This document shows, one piece after another, positions 51,716 through 61,138 of a stretch of 64,000 nucleotides of DNA. This DNA comes from Pseudomonas sp. R28(2017) (GTDB lineage Bacteria > Pseudomonadota > Gammaproteobacteria > Pseudomonadales > Pseudomonadaceae): the NCBI RefSeq assembly GCF_002112505.1, contig NZ_NEHW01000010.1, positions 1-64,000 on the forward strand, given 5' to 3'. Made by a program: the position numbers and the translations under genes. Every line of letters begins with the position of its first letter. Positions within the stretch are counted from its first letter, which is position 1. Under the pieces are notes generated by a model. The model searched no databases and was not told the DNA's origin. It was given only the letters and a program-made list of their open reading frames with translations.

Positions 51716-52720
51716 TCAGGCGATGCCGACCTGGTTGCGCCCGTTGTTCTTGGCCAGGTACAGGCCCTTGTCCGCCGCCGAAATCAGCTGCCGGCAATGG
51801 CTGCCGATGGCTGGGGTCTGGGTCGCCAGGCCGATGCTCACGGTCAGCAGTGAATCCGCGGTCGGCGCGCTGTGCGCAATGTTCAGGCCGAGCACAGTCT
51901 GGCGCAGCTTTTCGGCGACCAGGCGCGCGCCGCCGGGCGAGGTATTGGGCAACACCAGGGCGAACTCCTCGCCACCGTAGCGCGCCGGCAGGTCGGTCGG
52001 CCGCGAGCAGGAGCCGCGAATGGCCTCGGCCACCTGGCGCAGGGCCTCGTCGCCGGCGAGGTGGCCAAAGCTGTCGTTGAACACCTTGAAGTAATCGACA
52101 TCGATCATCAGCAGCGACAATTGCTGCTGCTCACGCATGGCCCGGCGCCATTCCAGCTCCAGGTACTCGTCGAAGTGACGGCGGTTGGACAGCCCGGTGA
52201 GGCCGTCGGAATTCATCAGCCGCTGCAGCATCAGGTTGGTGTCGAGCAGCTGCTGCTGGCTCACGCGCAGGGCGCGGTAGGCCTCGTCGCGCTGCAGCAG
52301 GGTCAGGTAGGAACGCGAATGGTAGCGGATGCGCGCCACCAGCTCGATGGTGTCGGGCAGCTTGACCAGGTAATCGTTGGCCCCGGCGGCGAAGGCCGCG
52401 CTCTTGACCAGCGGGTCTTCCTTGGTCGACAGGACGATGATCGGGATGTCCTGGGTGGCCGGGTTGTTGCGGTACTCGCGCACCAGGGTCAGGCCGTCCA
52501 GGCCGGGCATGATCAGGTCCTGAAGGATCACCGTGGGCTTGATGCGCATGGCCTGGGCCACGGCCTGGTGCGGGTCGGCGCAGAAGTGGAAGTCGATGTT
52601 CTCTTCGTGGGCCAGGCCACGCCGCACCGCTTCGCCGATCATCGCCTGGTCGTCGACCAGCAGGACCATGGCCGAATTCTCGTTGGGCGTCGCGAAGCCT
52701 TCGATCGGTAGATCAGTCAT
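51716..52720 (-). CDS. wspR: WspR, response-regulator diguanylate cyclase
   Basis: The 334-residue output protein of the Wsp system. Receiver domain about 18-140 with VLLVDDQAMIGEAVRRG and phospho-acceptor Asp68 (LQDLIMP). A helical linker is followed by a GGDEF domain with RYGGEEFALVLPN. The inhibitory RxxD I-site is present as RPTD five residues before GGEEF. It makes c-di-GMP when phosphorylated by WspE. The last gene of the operon, after a 51-base gap from wspF; prfB follows 92 bases later. Confidence 0.95.
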   Translation of the reverse strand: MTDLPIEGFATPNENSAMVLLVDDQAMIGEAVRRGLAHEENIDFHFCADPHQAVAQAMRIKPTVILQDLIMPGLDGLTLVREYRNNPATQDIPIIVLSTKEDPLVKSAAFAAGANDYLVKLPDTIELVARIRYHSRSYLTLLQRDEAYRALRVSQQQLLDTNLMLQRLMNSDGLTGLSNRRHFDEYLELEWRRAMREQQQLSLLMIDVDYFKVFNDSFGHLAGDEALRQVAEAIRGSCSRPTDLPARYGGEEFALVLPNTSPGGARLVAEKLRQTVLGLNIAHSAPTADSLLTVSIGLATQTPAIGSHCRQLISAADKGLYLAKNNGRNQVGIA

Positions 52721-52771
52721 TCGAATTCACCTGACCACGGCCGCCGATGCGGCGCGATTCAATACGTGTCG

Positions 52772-53785
52772 TCATTTTGCAAAGAGTTCCATCAAGCGCC
52801 CGGCAATTCGCTCAAGCGGGCGGATTTCTACCGCTGCATCGATAGCCGCAGCGGCCTTGGGCATGCCGTAGACCGCGCTGCTGGACTGGTCCTGGGCAAT
52901 CGTCATAAAGCCCTGCTGGCGCATCAGCTTAAGGCCCTGGGCGCCATCACGCCCCATGCCGGTGAGCAGCACGCCCACCGCATCGCCGCTCCAGTAGCGC
53001 GCCACACTCTCGAAGAACACGTCGATCGAGGGCCGGTAGATTTCGTTGACGGGTTCGGCAGTGTAGGCCAACTGCCCGCCCTGTAGCAGGCGGATGTGGT
53101 GATTGGTGCCGGCCAGCAGCACCTGCCCGGGTTGTGGCGGCTCGCCTTCGCGGGCCAGGCGCACCGGCAAGCCACAGGCGCTGGCGAGCCACTCGGCCAT
53201 GCCGGCAGCAAACACCTGGTCAACATGCTGGACCAGCACGATCGACGCCGGAAAACCACGTGGCAGGCCTTTGAGCAGCACCTCGAGCGCGGCAGGGCCG
53301 CCCGCGGACGAGCCGATGGCCACCAGGCCGCTGCGCTGGGAGGCCTCGCGCAGGGGGGCGGCGACCGACTTGCTCGCGCCGGGCCGCTGCTGGCCGATCA
53401 GCCAACCGATATTGAGGATCTTGCGCAGCAGCGGCGCCGCTGCCTCACGGGCGTCACCGGCGCCCAACGCGGGGGTGTCGACCACATCCAGGGCGCCATG
53501 GCCCATGGCCTCGAACACCCGGTGCACGTTCTGTTTGCGGTCGACGGTGACGATCACGATGGCACAGGGCGTTTCGGCCATGATCCGCCGGGTCGCCTCG
53601 ACGCCGTCCATCACCGGCATGATCAGGTCCATGAGGATCAGGTCGGGGGTGTCCTCGGCGCACTTGCGCACGGCTTCGGCACCATCGCCGGCCACCCAGA
53701 CCACCTGGTGCGCCGGCTCGAAGGCCAGGGCCCGGCGCAAGGCTTCTACTGCCATGGGCATATCGTTGACGATGGCGACCTTCAT
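52772..53785 (-). CDS. wspF: WspF, CheB-type methylesterase
   Basis: A 337-residue receiver-methylesterase fusion. N-terminal receiver with Asp53 (LILMDLIMP). The C-terminal CheB domain has IGSSAGGPAALE (catalytic Ser), LVQHVDQVFAAGMAEWL (His) and LTGMGRDGAQGL (Asp). It demethylates WspA and so lowers signalling. In P. aeruginosa, loss of wspF gives wrinkly colonies through high c-di-GMP. All catalytic residues are intact here. Its ATGA overlaps the wspE stop. Confidence 0.95.
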   Translation of the reverse strand: MKVAIVNDMPMAVEALRRALAFEPAHQVVWVAGDGAEAVRKCAEDTPDLILMDLIMPVMDGVEATRRIMAETPCAIVIVTVDRKQNVHRVFEAMGHGALDVVDTPALGAGDAREAAAPLLRKILNIGWLIGQQRPGASKSVAAPLREASQRSGLVAIGSSAGGPAALEVLLKGLPRGFPASIVLVQHVDQVFAAGMAEWLASACGLPVRLAREGEPPQPGQVLLAGTNHHIRLLQGGQLAYTAEPVNEIYRPSIDVFFESVARYWSGDAVGVLLTGMGRDGAQGLKLMRQQGFMTIAQDQSSSAVYGMPKAAAAIDAAVEIRPLERIAGRLMELFAK

Positions 53786-56064
53786 CCCTGAGCACCTCCG
53801 ATCAGTTCCACCACGGCATCCAGCAACGCATCGTCGTGGAAGCTGGCCTTTGCCAAATAGTAGTCGGCGCCAGCGTCCAGGCCACGTCGACGATCTTCTT
53901 CACGGTCCTTGTAGGACACCACCATCACCGGCAACGATTGCAACCGTTGGTCGCGGCGCACCAGGGTGACCAGTTCGATGCCGTCCATGCGCGGCATGTC
54001 GATGTCGGTGATCAACAGGTCGAAGTCCTCGCCGCGCAGGGCGTTCCAGCCGTCCATGCCGTCCACCGCCACCGCGACGTCGTAGCCACGGTTGCTCAGC
54101 AGCTTGCGCTGCAGTTCGCGCACGGTGAGCGAGTCGTCGACCACCAGGACGCGCTTGCGGCTGACGCCCCGCGCGCCCTGCGCGCCGCGCTCGATACGTT
54201 CCAGGCGGCCTGTGCTGAGCAGTTTCTCGACCGAGCGCAACAAGTCTTCGACATCGATGATCAGCACCACCGAGCCATCGTCCAGCAACGCCCCGGCAGA
54301 AATGTCCTGAACCTTGCCCAGGCGCGGGTCGAGCGGCATCACCACCAACACCCGCTCGCCGATCAGGCGCTCCACGGCCACCCCGTACAGTTGCTCGCGC
54401 TCACGGATCACCACCACCCGCAGGCTGCTGGCCTGGCCCTGCCCTGCCGGCCGGTTGAGCAACTGGCTGGCCGCCACCAGGCCGATATGCCGGCCTTCGT
54501 GCCAGAAGTGCTGGCGCCCCTCGATCTGCACGATCTCATCGGCTGCCACTTCGAGGGTGCGCTCGATATGCGCCAGCGGGAACGCATACGCCTCATCGCC
54601 CACCTCCACCACCAGGCTGCGTACCACCGACAGGGTCAGGGGTACTTCCAGGTGGAAGCGGCAGCCCTGGCCAGCCACCTGGGTCAGCTCGATCGAACCA
54701 CGCAGGTCACGCACCATGTGTTGCACGGCATCCAGGCCGACACCGCGCCCAGACACTTCGGTGACCTTGTCGCGCAGGCTGAAGCCCGGCAGGAACAGGA
54801 AGGTCAGCAGTTCGGCCTCGCTCATCTGCGCCACGGTGTCGGCTGGCGACAGGCCGCGCTCGACGATGTTGCGTTTCAGGCGCTCAAGGTCGATGCCAGC
54901 GCCATCATCGCTCAGCTCAAGGATCAGCAGCCCGGCCTGGTGCGAGGCGCGCAGGCGGATCGTGCCTTCTGCGGGCTTGCCCGCCAGCAGGCGCCGCTCG
55001 GGCAGTTCGATGCCATGGTCGACCGCATTGCGCAGCAAGTGGGTCAACGGCGCTTCGAGCTTTTCCAGCACGTCGCGATCGACCTGGGTCTTTTCGCCAT
55101 CGATCTGCAGTTGCACCTGCTTGCCAAGCGAACGGCCCAGGTCGCGGACCATGCGGCTCTGGCCAGTGAGCACGTCGGCAAACGGGCGCATGCGGCAGGC
55201 CAATGCCGTGTCGTACAGCAACTGGGCACGCTGGCTGGCCTGCCAGCCGAACTCGTCGAGGTCGGCGGCCTGCTGCTGCAGGATCTGCTGGGTCTCCAGC
55301 AGCAGGCGCTGGGTCTGGGCCAGGGCGTCGAGCACTTCGGGGCTCTGGCCGCTGTCTTCAAGCTGCGTTTTCAGGCCGTCGAGGGCCCGCATGCCTTGGC
55401 CATGCATGCGTTTGAGGCGCTGCAAGGTGGCCAGGTAGGGCTTCAGGCGCTGGGTCTCGACCAACGACTTGCTCGACAGGTCGAGCAGGCTGTTCAGGCG
55501 GTCGGCGGTCACCCGCAACACCCGCTCACCGCCCTCGACCGCGCGTTTGCCGGCCTTGCGCGGTGCGGCGGGTTCCACCTCGGCCTCGACGGCCGGCGCC
55601 ACTGGTTCGGGCTGGGCTGGCGCAACCACGGGCAACGGTGGTTCAAGCGCAACTGTAGTGGGGGCTGGCACCGCACCGGGGTCGAGCAAGCTGGCCATCT
55701 GCAACAGGAACGCCGGGACCAACGCTTCGCCATTCGGGTCACCAGGCGTGGCGATATGCAGTAGCAGGTCGGTGCCGCGCAGCAGCGCATCGATGTGTTC
55801 GGCGCGCAACAGCAGCCGGCCTTCCTGGGCCGCCACCAGGCAATCTTCCATGACATGGGCGACGCTGACCCCGGCATCGATGCCGACGATGCGCGCCGCC
55901 CCTTTCAACGAATGCGCTGCACGCATGCAGGCTTCCAGCTGGTCGGCCTGGGCCGGGTTGCGCTCCAGTGCCATCAGCCCGGTGCTGAGCACCTGGGTCT
56001 GCGCCTCGGCCTCCAGGCTGAACAGTTCGAGCAGCGATGCGTCGCGCATTTGCTCTGGGGTCAT
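53782..56064 (-). CDS. wspE: WspE, CheA-type histidine kinase with receiver domain
   Basis: The 760-residue hybrid kinase. HPt domain with AAHSLKGAARIVG (His51), a dimerisation region, the HATPase domain with HLLRNAVDHGIELPERR (N box) and LELSDDGAGIDLERLK, a CheW-like region and a C-terminal receiver (LLITDIDMPRMDGIEL). It phosphorylates WspR and WspF. The ATG at 56064 overlaps the wspD stop by four bases; the open frame further upstream overlaps wspD and is rejected. Confidence 0.95.
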   Translation of the reverse strand: MTPEQMRDASLLELFSLEAEAQTQVLSTGLMALERNPAQADQLEACMRAAHSLKGAARIVGIDAGVSVAHVMEDCLVAAQEGRLLLRAEHIDALLRGTDLLLHIATPGDPNGEALVPAFLLQMASLLDPGAVPAPTTVALEPPLPVVAPAQPEPVAPAVEAEVEPAAPRKAGKRAVEGGERVLRVTADRLNSLLDLSSKSLVETQRLKPYLATLQRLKRMHGQGMRALDGLKTQLEDSGQSPEVLDALAQTQRLLLETQQILQQQAADLDEFGWQASQRAQLLYDTALACRMRPFADVLTGQSRMVRDLGRSLGKQVQLQIDGEKTQVDRDVLEKLEAPLTHLLRNAVDHGIELPERRLLAGKPAEGTIRLRASHQAGLLILELSDDGAGIDLERLKRNIVERGLSPADTVAQMSEAELLTFLFLPGFSLRDKVTEVSGRGVGLDAVQHMVRDLRGSIELTQVAGQGCRFHLEVPLTLSVVRSLVVEVGDEAYAFPLAHIERTLEVAADEIVQIEGRQHFWHEGRHIGLVAASQLLNRPAGQGQASSLRVVVIREREQLYGVAVERLIGERVLVVMPLDPRLGKVQDISAGALLDDGSVVLIIDVEDLLRSVEKLLSTGRLERIERGAQGARGVSRKRVLVVDDSLTVRELQRKLLSNRGYDVAVAVDGMDGWNALRGEDFDLLITDIDMPRMDGIELVTLVRRDQRLQSLPVMVVSYKDREEDRRRGLDAGADYYLAKASFHDDALLDAVVELIGGAQG

Positions 56065-56726
56065 GACAGGCTCCGCTGCACGGCAGACAGTAATTGTTGA
56101 TCGTCCAGCACCCGCACGCTGCGCCCGCGCCACTGCAATACCGCGGCGGTGAACGGCGCGGCATCTTCGCCAGCGTCCAGCTGCGTGGCATCGAGCCGGT
56201 GAATGCCGTCGATCTCGTCTACAGCCATGACCACCGGCCCACCCGTCGCCGCCAGTATCAGCATGCGCGGCATCACCCTGCCGCTGCGCGCAGGTTCCGA
56301 CAAGCGTTCCACGCCCAGCAGGTCGCCCAGTGACAGGCACGGCACCAGTGCACCGCGCACGTTGGCGACCCCTTGCAGCACCCGGGAGCGCTGATGCGGC
56401 AACGAGTGCACCGGCTGCAGGGGGGCGATCTCGGCCAGGCAGGCAGTGGCCAGGGCCAGCCACTCCTCGCCCAGGCGGAACAGCAGCAGCGAGCGCCCGG
56501 CGCTGATTTCGGCCGGTGCCTCTGCGTGCGCCAGGTCGGCTTCGATCAGCGCATAGCGGTCGAGCAGGCGCGTGGCCGCCGCCGCGTAGACTTCGCAGTT
56601 GCGGCAATGGATATGCCGCTCCAGCAACGGGCATTGCTTGTTGCCATGTACGCCGATGCGGTTCCAGCAGTCGTCGATGCGCGCATCGTCCTGGGCCAGC
56701 AGTTCCAGCGCGTGTTCGGCTTTCAT
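56061..56726 (-). CDS. wspD: WspD, CheW-like coupling protein
   Basis: A 221-residue adaptor with a CheW domain from about residue 70 (SLLLFRLGEEWLALATACLAEI and HSLPHQRSRVLQGVANVRGALVPCLSLGDLL, in parts). The N-terminal part has Cys at CPLLERHIHCRNCEVY, which could be redox- or metal-active but has no tested role. It couples WspA to WspE. Overlaps wspC and wspE by four bases each. Confidence 0.92.
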   Translation of the reverse strand: MKAEHALELLAQDDARIDDCWNRIGVHGNKQCPLLERHIHCRNCEVYAAAATRLLDRYALIEADLAHAEAPAEISAGRSLLLFRLGEEWLALATACLAEIAPLQPVHSLPHQRSRVLQGVANVRGALVPCLSLGDLLGVERLSEPARSGRVMPRMLILAATGGPVVMAVDEIDGIHRLDATQLDAGEDAAPFTAAVLQWRGRSVRVLDDQQLLSAVQRSLS

Positions 56727-57976
56727 CGTTCAGACTCCCGACCAACCCGTGCCGCGCGCTCCTGCAGTCGGCGGGCACCCGCTTCATCGCCCTGGGCCGC
56801 CAGCAGCGTGGCCAGGTGCAGCAAGGCTTCAGGGTGCTGAGGCTCCAGGTACAGCGCCTTGCGGTAATGGGTCAGCGCCTGCTGTGCATCGCCTTCGGTA
56901 TCGCTCAGCAGCCCCAGCCAGTAGTAGACCTGGGCCTGGGGTGCAAACTCGCGCAGATAGCGCTGGCAACTGGCGCGGGCCTGGGCGCTGTCGCCGGCAT
57001 TGGCCTGGCGCGCGATGCTGGCCAGCAACTCGCTTTCGCTCTGGCACGGTGGCGCTGCCAAAGGCGCAGGCGTAACCGCGCGCAGCGGCCGCGCAGGCGG
57101 TGCAGGCACAGGTTTCGGTCGATTCGGAACAACGGGTGGCGTCACTCGGCTCGGCGGCAAAACCGCTACTGCGGGCGCATCCGCCGGTTGCCGCACGTAG
57201 GCAAACGACTGGGCGATCCCCAACGGCCGCATCCCCAACCGCGCCAGCAGGCTGCCCTCGGCAGGGCCGATGAACAGCACGCCCTGCGGCTGCGCCAGGC
57301 GCTTGAGCACTTCGAACACGCGCTGCTGGGTCGGCACATCGAAATAGATCAGCAGGTTGCGACAGAACACGAAATCGTACTGGCCATTGCGGCTGGCGAG
57401 CGCCGGATCGAGCACGTTGCCCACCTCAAGGTTCACCTGTTGACGCACCCGTTGATCCAGCTGGTGGCCGTCATCGCACTCACGGAAATGGCGCTCGCGA
57501 AACGACAGTTCGCTGCCGCGGAACGAGTTGCGGCCATAGAAGCCCTGTATGCCTTTGGCGACAGAACTTGGGCTGATATCGATCCCGTCGATGCAAAAAT
57601 CGAGCGGACTGATACCGGCGTCGAGCAAGGCCATGGCGAGCGAGTACGGCTCCTCGCCGGTGGAACACGGCAGGCTGAGCAGGCGCAACGGCCGCTCACC
57701 GGCCAGTTCGGCCAGGCGCTTCTGGGCCAGGCCGACCAATGCGGTGAACGATTCCGGGTAGCGGAAGAACCAGGTTTCCGGGACGATCACGGCCTCGATC
57801 AGGGCCAGTTGCTCGTCCGGCGATTGCTGCAGGCGAACCCAGTAATCATCCAGATCGGTGGCATCCAGTGCGACGCAGCGCTGGCGCAGGGCCCGCTCGA
57901 CCATCGGCACGCCCACAGACTCGACATCCAGGCCAATACGCTCCTGCAGGTAGCGGAAGAAACGTTGCTCGCTCAT
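56723..57976 (-). CDS. wspC: WspC, CheR-type methyltransferase with TPR tail
   Basis: A 417-residue protein. CheR-like domain in the first 260 residues with VIVPETWFFRYPESF, LLSLPCSTGEEPYSLAM (SAM region) and FVFCRNLLIYFD. It is followed by a Pro/Ala-rich linker (about 270-320) and a TPR-like helical tail (YYWLGLLSDTEGDAQQAL region). It methylates glutamates on WspA, opposite to WspF. Confidence 0.94.
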   Translation of the reverse strand: MSEQRFFRYLQERIGLDVESVGVPMVERALRQRCVALDATDLDDYWVRLQQSPDEQLALIEAVIVPETWFFRYPESFTALVGLAQKRLAELAGERPLRLLSLPCSTGEEPYSLAMALLDAGISPLDFCIDGIDISPSSVAKGIQGFYGRNSFRGSELSFRERHFRECDDGHQLDQRVRQQVNLEVGNVLDPALASRNGQYDFVFCRNLLIYFDVPTQQRVFEVLKRLAQPQGVLFIGPAEGSLLARLGMRPLGIAQSFAYVRQPADAPAVAVLPPSRVTPPVVPNRPKPVPAPPARPLRAVTPAPLAAPPCQSESELLASIARQANAGDSAQARASCQRYLREFAPQAQVYYWLGLLSDTEGDAQQALTHYRKALYLEPQHPEALLHLATLLAAQGDEAGARRLQERAARVGRESER

Positions 57977-58479
57977 GGCACCCCCTGCCCTGTCGCGTTG
58001 GGGAACAACAGCTCGCGCACGCTATCGGTCAGCAGGTCGTCCACCTCGATCCGTTGCAGCAGGCCCTGGGCGTCCTGGCGAACCGGGCCCAGGTAGGGTG
58101 CTTCGCCGTTGTCCAGGCCATAGGGCTGGAACTCCTGCGCCATGCAGCGCAGGGTTTCGGTGGCTTGCTCGAGGATCAGGCCCAGCACCTGTTCGTGCCG
58201 GTAGCGCACCAGCACCAGGCGCGTGCTGGCGCGTTCGGCTGCCGGCTGGGCGAAACTCAGCGCACTCAGGTCGACCACCGGCACCAGCACACCACGATGC
58301 GCAAGGATACCGGCCACCCAGGCCGGTGCCTGGGCAATCGGCTTGAGCGGGCGACGCGGCAGCACCTCGATCACTTCGCGCACGTCCAGGGCAAAGCGCT
58401 GCTGGTTGAGGCGAAACTGCAGGTACAGCGTGCCCTTGGCGCTGGCCGCCGCTGCCGGGTTGGAATGCAGGTCGGTCAT
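57973..58479 (-). CDS. wspB: WspB, CheW-like coupling protein
   Basis: A 168-residue CheW-fold adaptor: LYLQFRLNQQRFALDVREV opens the domain, and AWVAGILAHRGVLVPVVDLSAL is typical of CheW. With WspD it links the receptor to the kinase. It lies five bases after wspA and overlaps wspC by four bases. Confidence 0.92.
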   Translation of the reverse strand: MTDLHSNPAAAASAKGTLYLQFRLNQQRFALDVREVIEVLPRRPLKPIAQAPAWVAGILAHRGVLVPVVDLSALSFAQPAAERASTRLVLVRYRHEQVLGLILEQATETLRCMAQEFQPYGLDNGEAPYLGPVRQDAQGLLQRIEVDDLLTDSVRELLFPNATGQGVP

Positions 58480-58484
58480 GGTGA

Positions 58485-60107
58485 TCAGACTTTGAAGCGC
58501 GATACACCACCGCGCAGGCCGGCGGCCACCTGGCTCAACTCGTCGATGGCGAAGCTGGCCTGGCGCAGCGACTCCACCGTCTGGGTGCTGGCATCGCTGA
58601 GCTGGGCCAGGGCCTGGTTGATCTGCTCGGCACCGGTGGCCTGGGCCTGCATGCCCTCGTTGACCATCAGCACACGCGGCGCCAGGGCCTGGACCTGGTG
58701 AATGATCTGGCTCAGTTGCTCGCCCACCTGCTGCACCTCGAACATGCCGCGGCGCACTTCTTCGGAGAACTTGTCCATGCCCATCACCCCGGCCGACACG
58801 GCCGACTGGATCTCGCGCACCATCTGCTCGATGTCGTAGGTGGCCACGGCCGTCTGGTCGGCCAGGCGCCGCACCTCGGTGGCGACCACGGCAAAACCGC
58901 GGCCATATTCACCGGCCTTTTCCGCCTCGATGGCGGCATTGAGCGAAAGCAGGTTGGTCTGGTCGGCCACCTTGACGATGGTCACCACCATCTGCGTGAT
59001 GTTGCTGGCCTTTTCGTTGAGGATCCCCAGCTTGGCGTTGACCAGGTCGGCGGCGCCCATCACCTGGTGCATGGTCTCTTCCATGCGCGCCAGGCCCTGC
59101 TGGCCGGAACCTGCCAGGCTGGAGGCCTGGTCGGCGGCGGAGGTGACTTCGGTCATGGTGCGCACCAGGTCGCGCGAGGTGGCGGCGATTTCACGCGAGG
59201 TGGCGCCGATCTCGGTGGTGGTGGCGGCCGTTTCGGTGGCGGTGGCCTGCTGTTGCTTGGAGGTGGCGGCAATCTCGGTGACCGACGTGGTCACCTGCAC
59301 CGACGAGCGCTGGGCCTGGGCCACGAGGTTGGCCAGTGCTTCGGCCATTTCGTTGAAACCGCTTTCGATGGCGCCGAACTCGTCCTTGCGGTCCAGGCTC
59401 AGGCGCATGCTGAGGTCGCCCGAGCGCAACTTGTCGAGAGCGTGCACCACGCGTTGAACCGGCGCGGTGATGGCGCGCATCAGCAACAGGCCGCAGATAC
59501 CGGCGGCAATGATCGCCAGCAGCAGCGAGACCATCATGCTGCCCTTGGCGGTGCTCACGGCACTGACAATTTCGTGGGTGGCGGCGTCCGCTGACTGGCG
59601 GTTGTGCTCGATCACCGTGTTCAGGTGCTTGCGCCCCTCCACCCAGGCCGGGGTCAGCACCTCGCCGATCAGCCGCTCGGCTTCGGCGTAGTTGTGCTGG
59701 CGGTAGGCCTCGAGCACCTGGCCGACTACCTTCAGGTAGTTTTCCTCGAGCTTGATGAACGTGTCGAAACGTTCCTGGTCGTCGGTGTCCTGGATGGTGC
59801 CCTGGTAACTCGCCATGTACTGCTTGAGGCGATCATCGAAGCTCTTGAACAGCTCCATGTCGGCCTGGGTGATGTCGCGGCGGTTGGACAGGCCCACCAG
59901 CTGCTGGCTGGTGACGTAGCTGTCGACCCAGGCACTGCGGATCATCGAGCTGTAGTAGACACCTGGAATGCTGTCTGTACCCACCGCTTCCTCGGCACTT
60001 TCGATCGTCACCAGCCGCGAGTAGGCGGCTACGATCATCAGCAGCATGATGGCGATGATCACGGCGAAACTTGCCAGGATCCGTTGGCGCAAGGTCCAGT
60101 TCTTCAC
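58485..60107 (-). CDS. wspA: WspA, membrane chemoreceptor of the Wsp system
   Basis: A 540-residue methyl-accepting protein. TM1 about 11-31, a periplasmic 4-helix domain about 35-185, TM2 about 188-210, HAMP (ITAPVQRVVHALDKLRSGDLSMRL in parts), then a coiled-coil signalling domain. The hairpin tip reads NLLSLNAAIEAEKAGEYGRG and FAVVATEVRRLADQTA. The family member in P. aeruginosa senses surface contact or envelope stress. First gene of the operon; its promoter should lie in 60108-60235. Confidence 0.95.
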   Translation of the reverse strand: MKNWTLRQRILASFAVIIAIMLLMIVAAYSRLVTIESAEEAVGTDSIPGVYYSSMIRSAWVDSYVTSQQLVGLSNRRDITQADMELFKSFDDRLKQYMASYQGTIQDTDDQERFDTFIKLEENYLKVVGQVLEAYRQHNYAEAERLIGEVLTPAWVEGRKHLNTVIEHNRQSADAATHEIVSAVSTAKGSMMVSLLLAIIAAGICGLLLMRAITAPVQRVVHALDKLRSGDLSMRLSLDRKDEFGAIESGFNEMAEALANLVAQAQRSSVQVTTSVTEIAATSKQQQATATETAATTTEIGATSREIAATSRDLVRTMTEVTSAADQASSLAGSGQQGLARMEETMHQVMGAADLVNAKLGILNEKASNITQMVVTIVKVADQTNLLSLNAAIEAEKAGEYGRGFAVVATEVRRLADQTAVATYDIEQMVREIQSAVSAGVMGMDKFSEEVRRGMFEVQQVGEQLSQIIHQVQALAPRVLMVNEGMQAQATGAEQINQALAQLSDASTQTVESLRQASFAIDELSQVAAGLRGGVSRFKV

Positions 60108-60235
60108 ATTCAGCCCTCAGGAATTCACAACGAGCGGGAAAAATCGCCGAAGTATAGCCCAGGCTTCCTACGCTTTTGCGGCTGAAATACGAGGTATTCA
60201 GGCCTCTATCCCGGTCGGACAGGCCATTTGCCCGT

Positions 60236-60922
60236 TCATTGGGCTGCGCCAGGCCGTACCTGGCGCTCCAGCTCCTGGCGCAGGGCCGGGTCGAGGCGCA
60301 GCTGACGGGCCAGTTCGTCGAGGTAGGCGCGCTCCATGAAGTTTTCCTGATCGACCATCATCAGGCTGGCCAGGTACATCTCGGCAGCCATCTCCGGCGT
60401 TTGCGCGGCGCGGGCGACTTCGGCCGGGTCCAACGGTTTGTTCAGCTCATCGTGCAGCCAGTGCTGCAGCTCGCGGTCGCTGTCCAGGCGGGTGAATTCG
60501 CCTTCGATCAGGGCCCGCTCGCGCTCGTCGATATGCCCATCGGACTTGGCCGCTGCCACCAATGCCCGCAGCACCGCCTGGCTGTGCTGCTCGGCCTGGG
60601 CCGGCGGCAGGCGGTCAAGGGTCTGCGGCTCGGCGCCCTGCCCTGTGCCCTGGCGCGCCTGCCAGTTGCCATAGGCCTTGTAGGCCAGCACGCCGAGCGC
60701 GGCCAGGCCACCGTAAGTGAGCACCTTGCCGCCATACTTGCGGGCTTTTTTGCTGCCTAGCAGCAGGCCCAGTGCGCCCGCCCCCAAGGCGCCTCCACCC
60801 GCCCCGGAGAGCAGGCTGCCAAGGCCACCGCTGCCAGCCGATGGCTTGCCCGCCCCGGACGGCTTGTTGAGCAGTTCCTGGCCGGATTTGAGCAACTGGT
60901 CGAGCAGGCCCCGGGTGTTCAT
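60236..60922 (-). CDS. DUF533/TerB-like protein (YebE family)
   Basis: A 228-residue protein. It has a Gly/Ala-rich central region (GGLGSLLSGAGGGALGAGALGLLLGSK) with one likely membrane segment, and a C-terminal TerB-like helical domain (ALVAAAKSDGHIDERERALI and FTRLDSDRELQHWLHDEL). Function unclear; family members are called tellurite-resistance-like by fold. The ATG at 60922 has GGAG eight bases upstream; 60928 is an alternative. It lies 128 bases downstream of the wspA promoter region, on the same strand. Confidence 0.82.
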   Translation of the reverse strand: MNTRGLLDQLLKSGQELLNKPSGAGKPSAGSGGLGSLLSGAGGGALGAGALGLLLGSKKARKYGGKVLTYGGLAALGVLAYKAYGNWQARQGTGQGAEPQTLDRLPPAQAEQHSQAVLRALVAAAKSDGHIDERERALIEGEFTRLDSDRELQHWLHDELNKPLDPAEVARAAQTPEMAAEMYLASLMMVDQENFMERAYLDELARQLRLDPALRQELERQVRPGAAQ

Positions 60923-61011
60923 GCGCATGTCTCCACGGTACGGAAAGGAGCGCCCAGAGTAAGGCTTGCCACCCTGCACGCCACCCAAGGATTTGCTTCC
61001 GGATGTTGCAT

Positions 61012-61032
61012 TAGCTGGCAAAAAGCCAACTA
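61012..61032. promoter_or_regulatory. Palindrome in the DUF533 / ydcS divergent spacer
   Basis: TAGCTGGC (61012-61019), AAAAA, GCCAACTA (61025-61032): an eight-base inverted repeat with one mismatch. It lies 107 bases before ydcS and 90 bases before the DUF533 gene and may be an operator. No regulator gene is adjacent in the window. Confidence 0.4.
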
Positions 61033-61138
61033 GACTCGTCATCGCCAACAACTCGCACAGGCGACTACGCTTATAACCATTGCTTCACTGCTTTCTTGAC
61101 GACTGCCCCGACCAAGATCTCCAAGAAGAGGGAACACC

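Noticed and set aside
53782..56787. wspE extended upstream to 56787 (1001 codons)
   Set aside because: The extension overlaps all of wspD in another frame; the ATG at 56064 overlaps the wspD stop and starts at the HPt domain.
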